A stretch of DNA of 64,000 nt from Crocinitomix sp. (GCA_013138735.1 WTCE01000023.1:26537-90536); one strand, 5' to 3'. Counted from the stretch's first letter, positions 46,768-56,249 are shown. Notes: generated by a model from the letters alone, not told the origin. Translations and numbers: made by a program.

Positions 46768-47685
46768 TTAACCAATAGAATAATTAGTGTTTAAAACGTT
46801 TGATGTGTAGAGATCAGGGTTTCCTTTCTTGTCAAAATAGAAATCAATGCGCCCCAAAACAAGCCCTGCCCAACCAACTTGATTAATGAGCACGGCTTTG
46901 TCTGCTTTATTTTTGTGCATTTCTGCTTGCGGCAAAAATGTATGGGTATGCCCCCCAATAATCAAATCAATATTTGTTGTTTCTGCTGCCAAAACAGGAT
47001 CGCACATTTTATTTAATCTGGATTGATAACCCAAATGTGACAAACAGATCACCATATTGCATTTATGGTCATTTTTTAATTCGTCTGCAATTTTTTGGGC
47101 CTTGACAATAGGATCTAAATATTGCGTTGACTTATACATCTCAGGACTCACCAAGCCATCTAACTCCACTCCAACTCCAAAAACGCCTATTTTTAACCCG
47201 TCTTTTTTAAAAATTTGATAGGGTTTAGTTTTACCGTTTAAAAGTGTATCAGAAAAATCGTAGTTAGCACATAGAAATGGAAAATTAGCATGGGGCAACA
47301 TTCTATCAAAACCATCCATGCCTGCATCAAAATCATGATTCCCCATTGTTGCGGCATCATAACCCATTTCAGACATTAATTTAAATTCTAATTCACCCCC
47401 ATGGATATTAAAGTATGGTGTTCCTTGAAAAATATCGCCAGCATCTAACAAAAGCACTTCTTTCTCATCCTCTCGAATTAGATCAATTAGTTTTTTTCTT
47501 CTGCCTGCCCCACCCTGCCCCGGATATTTGCTATGGTTGTCTGGAAAAGGGTCAATGTGAGAATGGGTGTCGTTTGTATGTAGAATGGTTACTTTTTTAC
47601 GATTATCAACCCAACTTGTCGAACTCAAAGCAAAGGCAGCAACCCCTCCTGTAGCAATACTTCTAAGAAAACCTCTTCTTTCCAT
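46768..47685 (-). CDS. Metallophosphatase of the 5'-nucleotidase family, Tat-exported
   Basis: The 305-residue protein starts MERRGFLRSIATGGVAAFAL, a twin-arginine signal. The calcineurin-like fold shows all metal motifs: ILHTNDTHSH, GDIFQGTPY, GNHDFDAG and GGHTHTF. It is the catalytic half of UshA-type 5'-nucleotidases, which remove phosphate from nucleotides in the periplasm. The C-terminal substrate-binding domain is absent here but encoded by the gene just upstream in the operon (47685-48428). Other phosphoester substrates are possible. Confidence 0.9.
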   Translation of the reverse strand: MERRGFLRSIATGGVAAFALSSTSWVDNRKKVTILHTNDTHSHIDPFPDNHSKYPGQGGAGRRKKLIDLIREDEKEVLLLDAGDIFQGTPYFNIHGGELEFKLMSEMGYDAATMGNHDFDAGMDGFDRMLPHANFPFLCANYDFSDTLLNGKTKPYQIFKKDGLKIGVFGVGVELDGLVSPEMYKSTQYLDPIVKAQKIADELKNDHKCNMVICLSHLGYQSRLNKMCDPVLAAETTNIDLIIGGHTHTFLPQAEMHKNKADKAVLINQVGWAGLVLGRIDFYFDKKGNPDLYTSNVLNTNYSIG

Positions 47686-48428
47686 TATTTGCTTATTATT
47701 ATTCGGCCATCAACACCTTTATTATAAATTGTTTTTGTTGCTTTAATATATTCAATAAAAACATCACGAATGAGAATTCCAGAATCCCATTTTCGGGTTG
47801 AATTCTTCAAAAAGTTCATTTTATCTCCACCAGACGCTAAATAGTTAGATGTGATAACATAAATGCCCGTTCGATTTAGTTCAACCGGTAACTCGTGAAG
47901 CATCATTTTCTTTTCTTTATCAGTCAAATCAAAAGAAGCGTTACTTATTGGCTGTCCATTCATTGTAAACATATACTCGATTAAATCCATAACGCCAGCC
48001 GCATCTATATGAACAATTGTAATGGTATTGTCAAAGGGCATTAATTCAAATACATTACCTATAGTAATGTCTCCTTTATTTATTGGTGCTCGCAATCCGC
48101 CAAAATTGAGTAGGGAAAATGTATTGTGTCGTCCCATATCAGCAAAATTTGGAGGTAACAGTGTTATGCCTTTCTCAAAAACAACATCAGCTGCAAAATT
48201 ACCTAAAGGAGATTCAGGTGCATATTTAACCAAGGTTGAATCACATATACCAATGACCTCATTCATTTGCGCATCAACCTCATTTCTATAAGGCGCAATG
48301 ATACTTTCTAAATCTGTTGAATTATAAGTAGAGTCAAGATCAACATTTTCAGCCGTATAAGTCTCATAAGTTGAATGTGAGCATCCAGCAAGAATAAATA
48401 AAAGCGCTATTGCAAAAAATTGCTTCAC
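47685..48428 (-). CDS. 5'-nucleotidase C-terminal domain lipoprotein
   Basis: The 247-residue protein has a lipoprotein signal (MKQFFAIALLFILAGCSHS, Cys16). The rest matches the 5'-nucleotidase C-terminal domain (ESPLGNFAADVV, LLNFGGLRAPINKGDITIGNVFELMPFDNTI in parts, TSNYLASGGDKMNFL). In UshA this domain binds the nucleotide base. Its stop overlaps the start of the metallophosphatase by one base (TAATG), so the two halves are probably made together and form one enzyme. The EEP gene ends four bases before its start. Confidence 0.88.
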   Translation of the reverse strand: MKQFFAIALLFILAGCSHSTYETYTAENVDLDSTYNSTDLESIIAPYRNEVDAQMNEVIGICDSTLVKYAPESPLGNFAADVVFEKGITLLPPNFADMGRHNTFSLLNFGGLRAPINKGDITIGNVFELMPFDNTITIVHIDAAGVMDLIEYMFTMNGQPISNASFDLTDKEKKMMLHELPVELNRTGIYVITSNYLASGGDKMNFLKNSTRKWDSGILIRDVFIEYIKATKTIYNKGVDGRIIISK

Positions 48429-48432
48429 AGTT

Positions 48433-49485
48433 CTACTTCACTTCTTTTTTAAGCACTAAGAAAACCGGAAAGTGATCTGAATAACCATTCAGGTATTGTC
48501 CACCAGCATGTGTCCTTTTAGGATAGCCTTTATAATTGCCTTCTTTTTGTTTCAAATATTCTTTACTGTAAACGTAAGATTTGTGAAAAACATAAGATGA
48601 AGCATCCTCTGAAACCAATCCTTCGCTCACAATTAATTGATCAAATAAATTCCATGCATCACGATAAGCCAAGGTGCAATCACCTTGTTTAAATTTGGTA
48701 TACATAGTATTATACATGTCTCCCTTTTTCATTTTTGCCACTTTTGCTTTTGCACGAATGTAATTTTTTACACTTTTATTAATAGGGTCATCATTTAAGT
48801 CACCCATCAAAATAATTTTTGCACTCGGATCCTCAGCCAATAATGAATCAATGATCTTACGCCCTAAAATAGCAGCATCAATTCTTCTCGGTTGAGATTT
48901 CTCCATACCACCGCTTCTAGAAGGCCAGTGCGCTACAATAAAACTGATTTTTTCTCCATCCATTTCGCCTGAAACCACTAATTGATCCCGCGTTTTATAA
49001 TCAGGATCATGTTGGAAGTTTAGTTGATGCGACACACTATTAGTCGGCTTAAAATATTTCTCTTGATACAAAAAACCAACATCAATTCCACGTCTGTCAG
49101 GCGAATCAAAATGAATGATTTTATAATCACGGTCTTTAATTTTATCCTCTGCTACTAAATCTACCAAGACTTTCTTATTCTCAACCTCACAAACACCCAA
49201 TACCGCACAACCGTCTGGCGAAACCGAAGTTCCTAGGTCCGCAATAACATGCGCCATATTCGTTAATTTGTTCTGATATTTTTCGGCACCCCAGGCATAT
49301 TGCCCATCAGGTGTAAAGTCCTCATCCCTTATTGTCGTATCATCTTCTATGTCGAAAAGATTTTCTAGGTTATAAAAACCAATACAGGCTACTTTATAAG
49401 CTTTATCTGTTTGGCTATGCCCAACAATTGAAATACCCAACAATACGATTGCTAGCATTCCAAGATTGATTCCGATTTTTCTCAT
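48433..49485 (-). CDS. Secreted endonuclease/exonuclease/phosphatase (EEP) family protein
   Basis: The 350-residue protein has a signal peptide (about residues 1-25, SIVGHSQ). It shows the EEP-fold motifs: FYNLENLFD (39-45 region), GVCEVENKKVL with the metal-binding Glu, the catalytic HWPSRSGG, LMGDLNDDP, and SDHFPVFL at the end. EEP members include DNase I-like nucleases and phosphodiesterases; secreted ones in Bacteroidota are often named extracellular nucleases. It heads the operon with the two 5'-nucleotidase halves and is divergent from the TonB receptor. Nuclease versus phosphatase activity cannot be told from sequence. Confidence 0.9.
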   Translation of the reverse strand: MRKIGINLGMLAIVLLGISIVGHSQTDKAYKVACIGFYNLENLFDIEDDTTIRDEDFTPDGQYAWGAEKYQNKLTNMAHVIADLGTSVSPDGCAVLGVCEVENKKVLVDLVAEDKIKDRDYKIIHFDSPDRRGIDVGFLYQEKYFKPTNSVSHQLNFQHDPDYKTRDQLVVSGEMDGEKISFIVAHWPSRSGGMEKSQPRRIDAAILGRKIIDSLLAEDPSAKIILMGDLNDDPINKSVKNYIRAKAKVAKMKKGDMYNTMYTKFKQGDCTLAYRDAWNLFDQLIVSEGLVSEDASSYVFHKSYVYSKEYLKQKEGNYKGYPKRTHAGGQYLNGYSDHFPVFLVLKKEVK

Positions 49486-49510
49486 TTAATTTTTTCTTTT
49501 TTTGGATTGT

Positions 49511-49518
49511 CAAATTTA
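49511..49518 (-). promoter_or_regulatory. Probable -7 box of the EEP-nucleotidase operon
   Basis: TAAATTTG on the minus strand is a perfect TAnnTTTG box, 25 bases before the EEP ATG. The -33 element is unclear. Confidence 0.45.
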
Positions 49519-49604
49519 ACCAATATAATCAAATACCAGACCAAGAGAATGTAGAGGTATTATTAACAAAGAATTAAGTTATCCACAATTAATACAATAT
49601 GGTG

Positions 49605-49633
49605 TTTCTCCCGTGATTTATTTCGTAGATTTG
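49605..49633 (+). promoter_or_regulatory. Promoter of the TonB receptor operon
   Basis: TTTC (49605-49608) is followed after 17 bases by TAGATTTG (49626-49633), a perfect -7 box. The start codon is 51 bases further on. A single perfect DnaA-box-like 9-mer (TTATCCACA, 49579-49587) lies just upstream. Confidence 0.5.
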
Positions 49634-49684
49634 TCCAGCTTTTTATATTCACGCATAGTAAAAGCCTAATTTAGCATCACAAAA

Positions 49685-52207
49685 ATGATAAAGAAAATTG
49701 GATTTCTAATTTCACTTTCTCTCTTTACAACTAGCGGATTTTCGCAAGTCACAGAGGAGGAACAAGAAGACACACTTCTGACTAATACCCCCGTTTTTAT
49801 AACTAATTTGGAAGATGGAGAAAACAGTAGCGGAAGTTCTGGAAACATCTCTGGATTATTGCAATCCTCTAGAGACGTTTTTGCATCCACAGCAGGATTT
49901 AACTTTAGCGCAGCACGTTTTAAAATTCGTGGTTACCAGTCTGACAAGACAATGATTTTGTTAAACGGTATCCCAATGAACGATTTAGAGACTGGAAGAG
50001 GTACTTGGTATAGATGGGGAGGTTTGAATGACGTAACCCGCTATTCTGAAACGAAGAATTGGCTTTCTGACAACCCGTATCATTTTGGTGGAATTGGTGG
50101 TTATTCTAATATCAATTCAAAAGCAACTGGAATTCGAAAAGGATCGAGAGTTTCATACGCATCAACAAATCGAGCTTACTCGCACCGCGTAATGTATACC
50201 TATGGAACAGGAATGCAAAGCAATGGTTGGGCATTTGCCGCTTCGGTTTCTGCAAGATATGCGAATGAAGGTTATGTAGATGGAACATCATATGAAGCTT
50301 TCAGTTATTTTTTAGCTGCAGAAAAAAACATCAACAAGAAACACAATATTAATCTAACCATTTTAGGTTCTCCTTCGCGCAGAGGGAAAGGAAGTATTTC
50401 GACTCTTGAAACGTACGAATTATCGGGAAACAATTTCTATAATTCATATTGGGGATATCAAACTAAGCCTGACGGAACTCAAATTAAGAGAAATTCAAGA
50501 GTTGCAGATTCGCATATGCCAATTATAGCATTCTCTCATGAATGGAAGATTAATGAGATCTCCTCTTTAAAAACATCTCTTCATACAAGTTTTGGAAAAT
50601 ATGGTCAAACTGCTTTGAACTGGTATGGTGCGAAAGATCCTCGACCAGATTATTATAAATACCTCCCTTCTTATTATGACGGTATTAATGATCCAACAAA
50701 TTCACAACGCATGTTCAACAATTGGCAAAACGAAGCTACACGCCAAGTACAATGGGACGATTTATATTTTGCGAACAGCAAAAACTTATTTACCCATAAA
50801 GATGGTGATGGAAATGTTTTAAGAGAAGGCTTACGTTCTAAATATATTGTTGAAAACAGATGGAATAATATTGTATCGGGCGGTTTATCTTCTTTATATA
50901 CGGTTGAGAAAGAAAATATGACCATCAACGCTGGTGTATTTGTTCAAGCGCAACGTAACCATTATTACAATACTGTTGAAGATTTATTGGGTGGTGACTA
51001 TTGGGTAGATGTGAATCAATTTGCTGAGCAGGACTTTATTGATCCTAATGCGGCACAAAGTGATTTACAAAATCCGAATCGCACAGTGGGTGTAGGTGAT
51101 GTTTATGCGAATAATTATTATATCATGAATATTAACGCTACAGCTTTTTCTCAAATCAATTACAGAACTAAGCGCGTTGATTATTATGCAGCAGTTGAAT
51201 TATCAGATGAACAATTTTATAGAGAAGGTTTATTTCAGACTGGTTTATTCCCTGATAATTCTTTAGGTAAATCAGAAACTAAAAACTTTATCAACTACGC
51301 AGTTAAAGGTGGTGCAACTTTCAAAATTTCAGGAAGACAATATATTACTGCTAATGCGGCTTACCTTACTGAGGCGCCTACTTCGCGAACAGCATTTATT
51401 TCTCCAAGAACAAGAAATGTCATGGTTGACGATCTTAAAAACGAAACCATTTATACAGGTGACATCAACTATATTTTACGTTACCCGAATTTAAAAATGC
51501 GTTTGACGTATTATTACTCGGAACGTAAAGACGCAGTTTGGTCGAGAAGTTTTTATAATGATGAATACAATTCATTTGTGAATTATGTAATGAAAGATGT
51601 AGATTACTTCCACCAAGGAATAGAGTTAGGTGTAGACGGTAAAATTTACGGTGGTCTTTCTGGAAACTTAGTTGTAGCCATGGGACAACACCTTTATAAT
51701 TCACGTCCAACAGCATCTATTTATGTTGACAACTCTGCAGAATTAATTGCTGAAGACAAAACTGTTTATTTACAAAACTATAAAATGGGTGGTATGCCTC
51801 AATCTGCGGCATCCGTTGGATTGAAGTATAGCGGCAAAAAATATTGGTTTGCAGGTGTAAACTTCAACTATTTTGCTGATATCTATTTAGATCCAAATCC
51901 AGATAGAAGGACTGCAGAAGCAGTAGCTAACTTTGTTGAATCAGATCCACAGTTTACACAAACTATTGAGCAAACTAAATTGGATAATGGTTATTCAATA
52001 AGTTTATTTGCAGGGAAATCATTTAAAATTTCCAACTACTTCTTAAATATTAACGTCAATATTAATAACCTGACAAATAATACACAATTTGTGACTGGTG
52101 GATTTGAGCAGTTGCGCTTTGATCAGCAAAAAATCAACAAGTTTCCGCCACGTTTAGGTTATATGTACGGATTGAACTACTTTTTAATGGCAACATTACG
52201 TTTTTAA
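49685..52207 (+). CDS. TonB-dependent outer-membrane receptor
   Basis: The 840-residue protein has a signal peptide ending TSGFSQ, a plug domain (about 30-160, with ARFKIRGYQSDKTMILLNGIPMND in parts) and a long beta-barrel with Tyr- and Asn-rich strands ending FLMATLRF, with the aromatic last residue usual for outer-membrane barrels. It lacks the N-terminal carboxypeptidase-like domain of SusC proteins, and no SusD gene follows. It should import a ligand across the outer membrane with TonB energy. Two DUF5689 surface lipoproteins follow closely (11-base gap), likely its partners. The divergent EEP and 5'-nucleotidase genes suggest a nucleic-acid-derived substrate; this is inference. Confidence 0.92.
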   Translation: MIKKIGFLISLSLFTTSGFSQVTEEEQEDTLLTNTPVFITNLEDGENSSGSSGNISGLLQSSRDVFASTAGFNFSAARFKIRGYQSDKTMILLNGIPMNDLETGRGTWYRWGGLNDVTRYSETKNWLSDNPYHFGGIGGYSNINSKATGIRKGSRVSYASTNRAYSHRVMYTYGTGMQSNGWAFAASVSARYANEGYVDGTSYEAFSYFLAAEKNINKKHNINLTILGSPSRRGKGSISTLETYELSGNNFYNSYWGYQTKPDGTQIKRNSRVADSHMPIIAFSHEWKINEISSLKTSLHTSFGKYGQTALNWYGAKDPRPDYYKYLPSYYDGINDPTNSQRMFNNWQNEATRQVQWDDLYFANSKNLFTHKDGDGNVLREGLRSKYIVENRWNNIVSGGLSSLYTVEKENMTINAGVFVQAQRNHYYNTVEDLLGGDYWVDVNQFAEQDFIDPNAAQSDLQNPNRTVGVGDVYANNYYIMNINATAFSQINYRTKRVDYYAAVELSDEQFYREGLFQTGLFPDNSLGKSETKNFINYAVKGGATFKISGRQYITANAAYLTEAPTSRTAFISPRTRNVMVDDLKNETIYTGDINYILRYPNLKMRLTYYYSERKDAVWSRSFYNDEYNSFVNYVMKDVDYFHQGIELGVDGKIYGGLSGNLVVAMGQHLYNSRPTASIYVDNSAELIAEDKTVYLQNYKMGGMPQSAASVGLKYSGKKYWFAGVNFNYFADIYLDPNPDRRTAEAVANFVESDPQFTQTIEQTKLDNGYSISLFAGKSFKISNYFLNINVNINNLTNNTQFVTGGFEQLRFDQQKINKFPPRLGYMYGLNYFLMATLRF

Positions 52208-52218
52208 AAGCATTTGAA

Positions 52219-53490
52219 ATGAGAAAAAGAATTAACGCAATATTATTAGGGATTTTCGCCATTAGTGCAGTTACGGCTTGTAAAAAGGAGCCAGACTCTC
52301 CGCCAGTTAATGTAATTACGGCAAGTGATGTGATTACAATTGATAGTTTAAAGGCTTGGCAACGCTCAGTAAATGACGCTATTTTAATTACGGACACAAT
52401 TTCTGTTTACGGAATTGTAACTATGGATGAAGGAAATGGTAATATTTATAAAAATATTTACTTCCAAGATCATACTGGAGCAATTAATGTTCGTTTTACT
52501 GGTGGTACAGATTTAGTTCAAGGAGATTCGATTCGAATTGCTTTGAATGGGGTTACCTTAAATAACTTTAACGGTGTTTATCAATTAGACGGTGTTGAAG
52601 AAGAAACAAACGTTGTTGTACAATCTTCTGGAAACGAAACTACTCCATTAACGGTGTCAATTGATCAAATTCAATCGGAATACAATGCATTTTTAGCAGA
52701 GGATTCAATTGTTGAATTTAAATATCAATCCATGTTAGTGCGCTTTACAAATGTTCAGTTTAAAACATCTGAATTGTTCAGTACTTATGCAGATGCTGTG
52801 ACCCAAAGTTCAGAAAATAGACTTTTTGAAGACTTTGACGGGTACACTAGCTTTATCAGAACAAGTGGCTTTGCTCTTTTTGCTGCCGATAGTTTGCCTA
52901 AAGGTGCAGGAACAATGATTTGTATTGTAAGTGAGTACAACGAAGAGATTCAATACATTTTAAGATCGCCAGAAGAAGCTGATATGAATGGGCCACGCGG
53001 ACCTGGAGAATTGTTAGTGAAAGATTTTAGTGATGATGACGTTACTTCTGGAGGTTGGTCAGTTCAACAGGTTATTGGAGCTGATACTTGGGAAACTGCT
53101 GAATTAGGTGGTTGGGAAGATCGTCCATATGCTATTATTTCAAACTTTGATGACGGTAATTCGGCTTGTGAAAGTTGGCTCGTTTCTCCTAGTCTTGATT
53201 TGAGTGGTTCAACGGATGCTTCGCTATCATTTGACAACGCTTATAATTATAGTGGTGATCCACTTGAATTATTGATTTCAACAGATTACAGTGGAACTGG
53301 TGATCCGAATTTAGCTACATGGACGCCACTTTCTGCAATCTGGTCAACAGGAAGCTTCGACTTTGTGAATTCTGGAAGCATTGACTTAGCAGCATATTTA
53401 ACAAATAATGTTCGCATTGCATTTAAATATACTGGAACAGATAGTAGCGGTAGAACTTGGGAAATTGACAACATTACCATTAACGGTTAA
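52219..53490 (+). CDS. DUF5689 lipoprotein, copy 1
   Basis: The 423-residue protein has a lipoprotein signal (MRKRINAILLGIFAISAVTAC, Cys21). Residues about 35-250 form a DUF5689 domain, an OB-fold-like module (SVYGIVTMDEGNGNIYKNIY, then FQDHTGAINVRFTGG). The C-terminal 150 residues are a choice-of-anchor J-like jelly-roll (GGWSVQQV ... ACESWLVSPSLDLSGSTDASL ... VRIAFKYTGTDSSGRTWEID). It starts 11 bases after the TonB receptor gene. A surface-exposed binding role beside the receptor is likely; the ligand is unknown. Confidence 0.85.
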   Translation: MRKRINAILLGIFAISAVTACKKEPDSPPVNVITASDVITIDSLKAWQRSVNDAILITDTISVYGIVTMDEGNGNIYKNIYFQDHTGAINVRFTGGTDLVQGDSIRIALNGVTLNNFNGVYQLDGVEEETNVVVQSSGNETTPLTVSIDQIQSEYNAFLAEDSIVEFKYQSMLVRFTNVQFKTSELFSTYADAVTQSSENRLFEDFDGYTSFIRTSGFALFAADSLPKGAGTMICIVSEYNEEIQYILRSPEEADMNGPRGPGELLVKDFSDDDVTSGGWSVQQVIGADTWETAELGGWEDRPYAIISNFDDGNSACESWLVSPSLDLSGSTDASLSFDNAYNYSGDPLELLISTDYSGTGDPNLATWTPLSAIWSTGSFDFVNSGSIDLAAYLTNNVRIAFKYTGTDSSGRTWEIDNITING

Positions 53491-53494
53491 GAAA

Positions 53495-54736
53495 ATGAAA
53501 AGATTTATTCAAAAAAGTACATTCGTTTTTATGCTAGGAGCCTTAGTGCTTTCTTCATGTAAAAAGAAATACGATACACCACCTTTGGAAGATATTCCTG
53601 AAACAGCTGTATTGACAATTGATGAATTGCGCACATGGCAATCAACTGAAGGCGGAGTCATTTCAATTCAAACCGAAGTCTCTGTTTACGGAATAATTAC
53701 AATGGACGAAACTGATGGTAACGTTTATAAAAACATTTACATGCAAGATCATACTGGTGCAGTAAATGTGCGCATGTTAAATGGCGGTGGAGTTTACCAA
53801 GGTGATTCTGTTCGCATCTATTTAAATGGATGCATTTTAAGTCAATATAACGGTGTATTGCAAATTGATTCGGTTGATGTGGATAAGAATATCATCAAAC
53901 AGTCAACCAACAACGCTTTTGCGCCAGAAATTGTCTCAATTGATTTGATTACTTCTTTGAAAGAATCGCAATTAATTCAGATGAATGATGTACAATTCAT
54001 TAAACCAGAAGTTGGTGAAACCTTTGCTGATGGTGAGGAATTAGTTTCGCTTGATCGTGTTTTAGAAGATGCAGATGGTAACACTATTAAGGTTCGTACA
54101 AGTGGCTACGCTGCATTTGCGGATGAATTAATTCCAGATGGATCGGGCAGCATTGTTTGTATTGTAAGTCATTTTAATGGAGAAGTTCAATTATTGATTC
54201 GATCGTTCAGTGAAATTAATATGACAAGCGACCGCTTTAGTGGTTTAGTATCGGCAAAAGACTTTGATGATGGAGAGATTACTACTGGAGGTTGGACAAC
54301 TTACCAAGTTGCTGGTCCAGAAATTAAATGGGAAACAAGCAGTGCTGGTGGAGCACCAAATGATTATGGTGTAATTTCTAACTATTTTGACGGTGTAAAT
54401 GTCGCGACAGAAAATTGGCTCATCTCCCCTTCTATCGATCTTTCTGAGGCTGCAAGTCCTTATCTTAATTTTGACAACGCTTGTAGTTATGATGGTCCTT
54501 CTTTAGAGATTCTAGTTTCAACTGATTATGACGGAACTAGTAACCCGAATGAACAAGGATCTTGGACCAATATTAGCGGAGCAGCGACACTTTCAACTGG
54601 ATTTTTCACTTGGGTTAACTCAACGAACGTGCCCATTATGACTTTGGGTGAAAACGTACATATAGCATTTAAATATACAGGTTCAGTATCTGACGGTAGA
54701 ACGTGGGAATTGGATAATATTTTAATACACGAATAG
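53495..54736 (+). CDS. DUF5689 lipoprotein, copy 2
   Basis: The start at 53495 gives MKRFIQKSTFVFMLGALVLSSC with the lipidated Cys22; an upstream start at 53408 would overlap the previous gene and bury the signal. The 413-residue protein has the same plan as copy 1: DUF5689 (SVYGIITMDETDGNVYKNIY, MQDHTGAVNVRMLNGG) and a choice-of-anchor J-like end (ATENWLISPSIDLSEAASPYL ... HIAFKYTGSVSDGRTWELDN). The two follow with a four-base gap, a tandem duplication that has diverged widely except at the fold-defining motifs. Confidence 0.85.
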   Translation: MKRFIQKSTFVFMLGALVLSSCKKKYDTPPLEDIPETAVLTIDELRTWQSTEGGVISIQTEVSVYGIITMDETDGNVYKNIYMQDHTGAVNVRMLNGGGVYQGDSVRIYLNGCILSQYNGVLQIDSVDVDKNIIKQSTNNAFAPEIVSIDLITSLKESQLIQMNDVQFIKPEVGETFADGEELVSLDRVLEDADGNTIKVRTSGYAAFADELIPDGSGSIVCIVSHFNGEVQLLIRSFSEINMTSDRFSGLVSAKDFDDGEITTGGWTTYQVAGPEIKWETSSAGGAPNDYGVISNYFDGVNVATENWLISPSIDLSEAASPYLNFDNACSYDGPSLEILVSTDYDGTSNPNEQGSWTNISGAATLSTGFFTWVNSTNVPIMTLGENVHIAFKYTGSVSDGRTWELDNILIHE

Positions 54737-54738
54737 TC

Positions 54739-54746
54739 TATCTTTG
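54739..54746 (+). promoter_or_regulatory. Probable -7 box upstream of the T9SS OB-fold protein
   Basis: TATCTTTG is a perfect TAnnTTTG box just after the stop of DUF5689 copy 2. It implies an internal promoter with a leader of about 90 bases that holds the repeat at 54779-54806. Confidence 0.45.
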
Positions 54747-54778
54747 CGGAGACTAAGGAAGTTTAAAGATTAAAGAAC

Positions 54779-54806
54779 AAGGATTAAGGATTAAGGATTA
54801 AGGATT
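54779..54806 (+). repeat. Four tandem copies of a 7-bp repeat
   Basis: AAGGATT is repeated four times without error, preceded by a diverged copy. It lies in the presumed leader of the next gene, 36 bases before its ATG. Confidence 0.75.
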
Positions 54807-54842
54807 AAAAGAAGCTAAACAAAACAAAAAAAACAATTGATT

Positions 54843-56192
54843 ATGACTAAATTATTTACTTTATTATTGTCTATCACGCTGGGAGCAGCGAGTTTTGGAC
54901 AAGTACTATTCGAGAGCGATTTAAGTTCTTGGACAGATGGTGATCCTGACGGATGGATGGGATCTAAGACCAATGCGGGTTCTGAAAACGTTGTTGAACA
55001 AATGATTGGTGCGACATACGGAACTTCAATGGCACAAATTTTTAACGAAACGGCAAGTCACAAACGTTTCACGACACAAGAAATGGCAGTAACAGAATTA
55101 GAAACCTATGAAATCAAATTATGGATGACAGGTATTGCTGGTTCAATGTTACGTACAGGTTATTATAATGCTACTGCTGACGGTTGGTACTATAACGACT
55201 ATATTGATGTATTTGCTGAAACTGGTGGAGAATTAACAATGTTAAGCCAAACAGTGACTATTCCAAGTGGATGTACAGATGCTGAATTCATTCTTTCTTT
55301 TCACAGTACTGACGGATTAGCTGGAATTGTAATTGATTCAGTAGCTATTGAATCAGGAGAACCTGAGCCGTCTGAAGCAGTATCAATTTATGATATTCAG
55401 TATTCTGAAGCGGTAGATTTTGTTTCTCCTTACGCTGATGAATTAGTAACAACAAGTGGAATTGTAACTGGCGTATTCCTTTTTGGAGCAGCTGAAGGAA
55501 CTTTCTTCATTCAAGATGGTGACGGTCCATGGAACGGCATTTATGTTTATGAAGCTGGAACAACAGTTGCACTAGGAGATAGTGTTGTTGTAACGGGTGA
55601 AGTAACAGAATACTTTACATTAACTGAAATTGTATCTGTAGTAACAGTAAACGTTGTAAGTTCAGGACATCCAATGCCAAATGCGGTAGGTGTGCCAACT
55701 GGTGATGTTGTTGATGAAGAGTACGAAGGTGTATTAGTTCAATTACAAGATGCAAAATGTACGAATCCAGATGTTGGATTTGGACAGTTTGAGGTTGATG
55801 ACAATTCAGGAGCACGTATAGTTGACGACGAAATGTTCACTTACACTCCAGCTTTAAATAGCTATTATAACATCACAGGTGTTACATTCTTATCTTTTGG
55901 AGAAACTAAAGTTTACCCAAGAATGTTAACAGATATTGAAGTTACAGGTTATGCTGGAATTGTTGAAAACGAAAACAACTTAAGCATCTACCCTAACCCG
56001 GCAAATGATATGATTACATTGAATGTTAATGCAAGTGCATTGGTAACAATTTATAGCATTGATGGTGCTGTAATTTATACAGCAAACGGAAATGTAACTA
56101 CAATTGATGTATCAGCTTTTGATGCTGGTGTTTACCAAGTTGTTGTGACTGAAAACGAAACAACAATGACGGAGCGTTTGATTGTAAGATAA
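54843..56192 (+). CDS. T9SS-secreted protein with jelly-roll and OB-fold (DUF5689-like) modules
   Basis: The ATG at 54843 (MTKLFTLLLSITLGAASFGQ) is chosen over a TTG two codons earlier. The 449-residue protein has a signal peptide, a jelly-roll-like domain (about 20-175, FESDLSSWTDGDPDGWMG ... VIDSVAIES), an OB-fold module (about 180-375, SGIVTGVF, TFFIQDGDGPWNGIYVYEAG, GDSVVVTGEVTEY) of the type found with extracellular nucleases, and a type-A T9SS sorting domain (LSIYPNPANDMITLNV ... TERLIVR). Its sorting domain is nearly identical, also in DNA, to that of the next gene. It may bind or help process the same substrate as the DUF5689 lipoproteins. Confidence 0.85.
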   Translation: MTKLFTLLLSITLGAASFGQVLFESDLSSWTDGDPDGWMGSKTNAGSENVVEQMIGATYGTSMAQIFNETASHKRFTTQEMAVTELETYEIKLWMTGIAGSMLRTGYYNATADGWYYNDYIDVFAETGGELTMLSQTVTIPSGCTDAEFILSFHSTDGLAGIVIDSVAIESGEPEPSEAVSIYDIQYSEAVDFVSPYADELVTTSGIVTGVFLFGAAEGTFFIQDGDGPWNGIYVYEAGTTVALGDSVVVTGEVTEYFTLTEIVSVVTVNVVSSGHPMPNAVGVPTGDVVDEEYEGVLVQLQDAKCTNPDVGFGQFEVDDNSGARIVDDEMFTYTPALNSYYNITGVTFLSFGETKVYPRMLTDIEVTGYAGIVENENNLSIYPNPANDMITLNVNASALVTIYSIDGAVIYTANGNVTTIDVSAFDAGVYQVVVTENETTMTERLIVR

Positions 56193-56212
56193 AATTAGAT
56201 TATACTATTTTG

Positions 56213-56249
56213 AAAAGGCGTTTCGTTACTTACGAAGCGCCTTTTTTTT
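56213..56249 (+). terminator. Terminator after the T9SS OB-fold protein
   Basis: GGCGTTTCGT (56217-56226) pairs with ACGAAGCGCC (56232-56241) with one G-T pair, followed by eight T residues. Confidence 0.88.

Noticed and set aside
49579..49587. Chromosome replication origin
   Set aside because: Only one DnaA box, no AT-rich unwinding cluster and no dnaA or dnaN nearby.
53408..53494. Upstream start for DUF5689 copy 2
   Set aside because: It would overlap the previous gene and hide the lipoprotein signal that begins at 53495.
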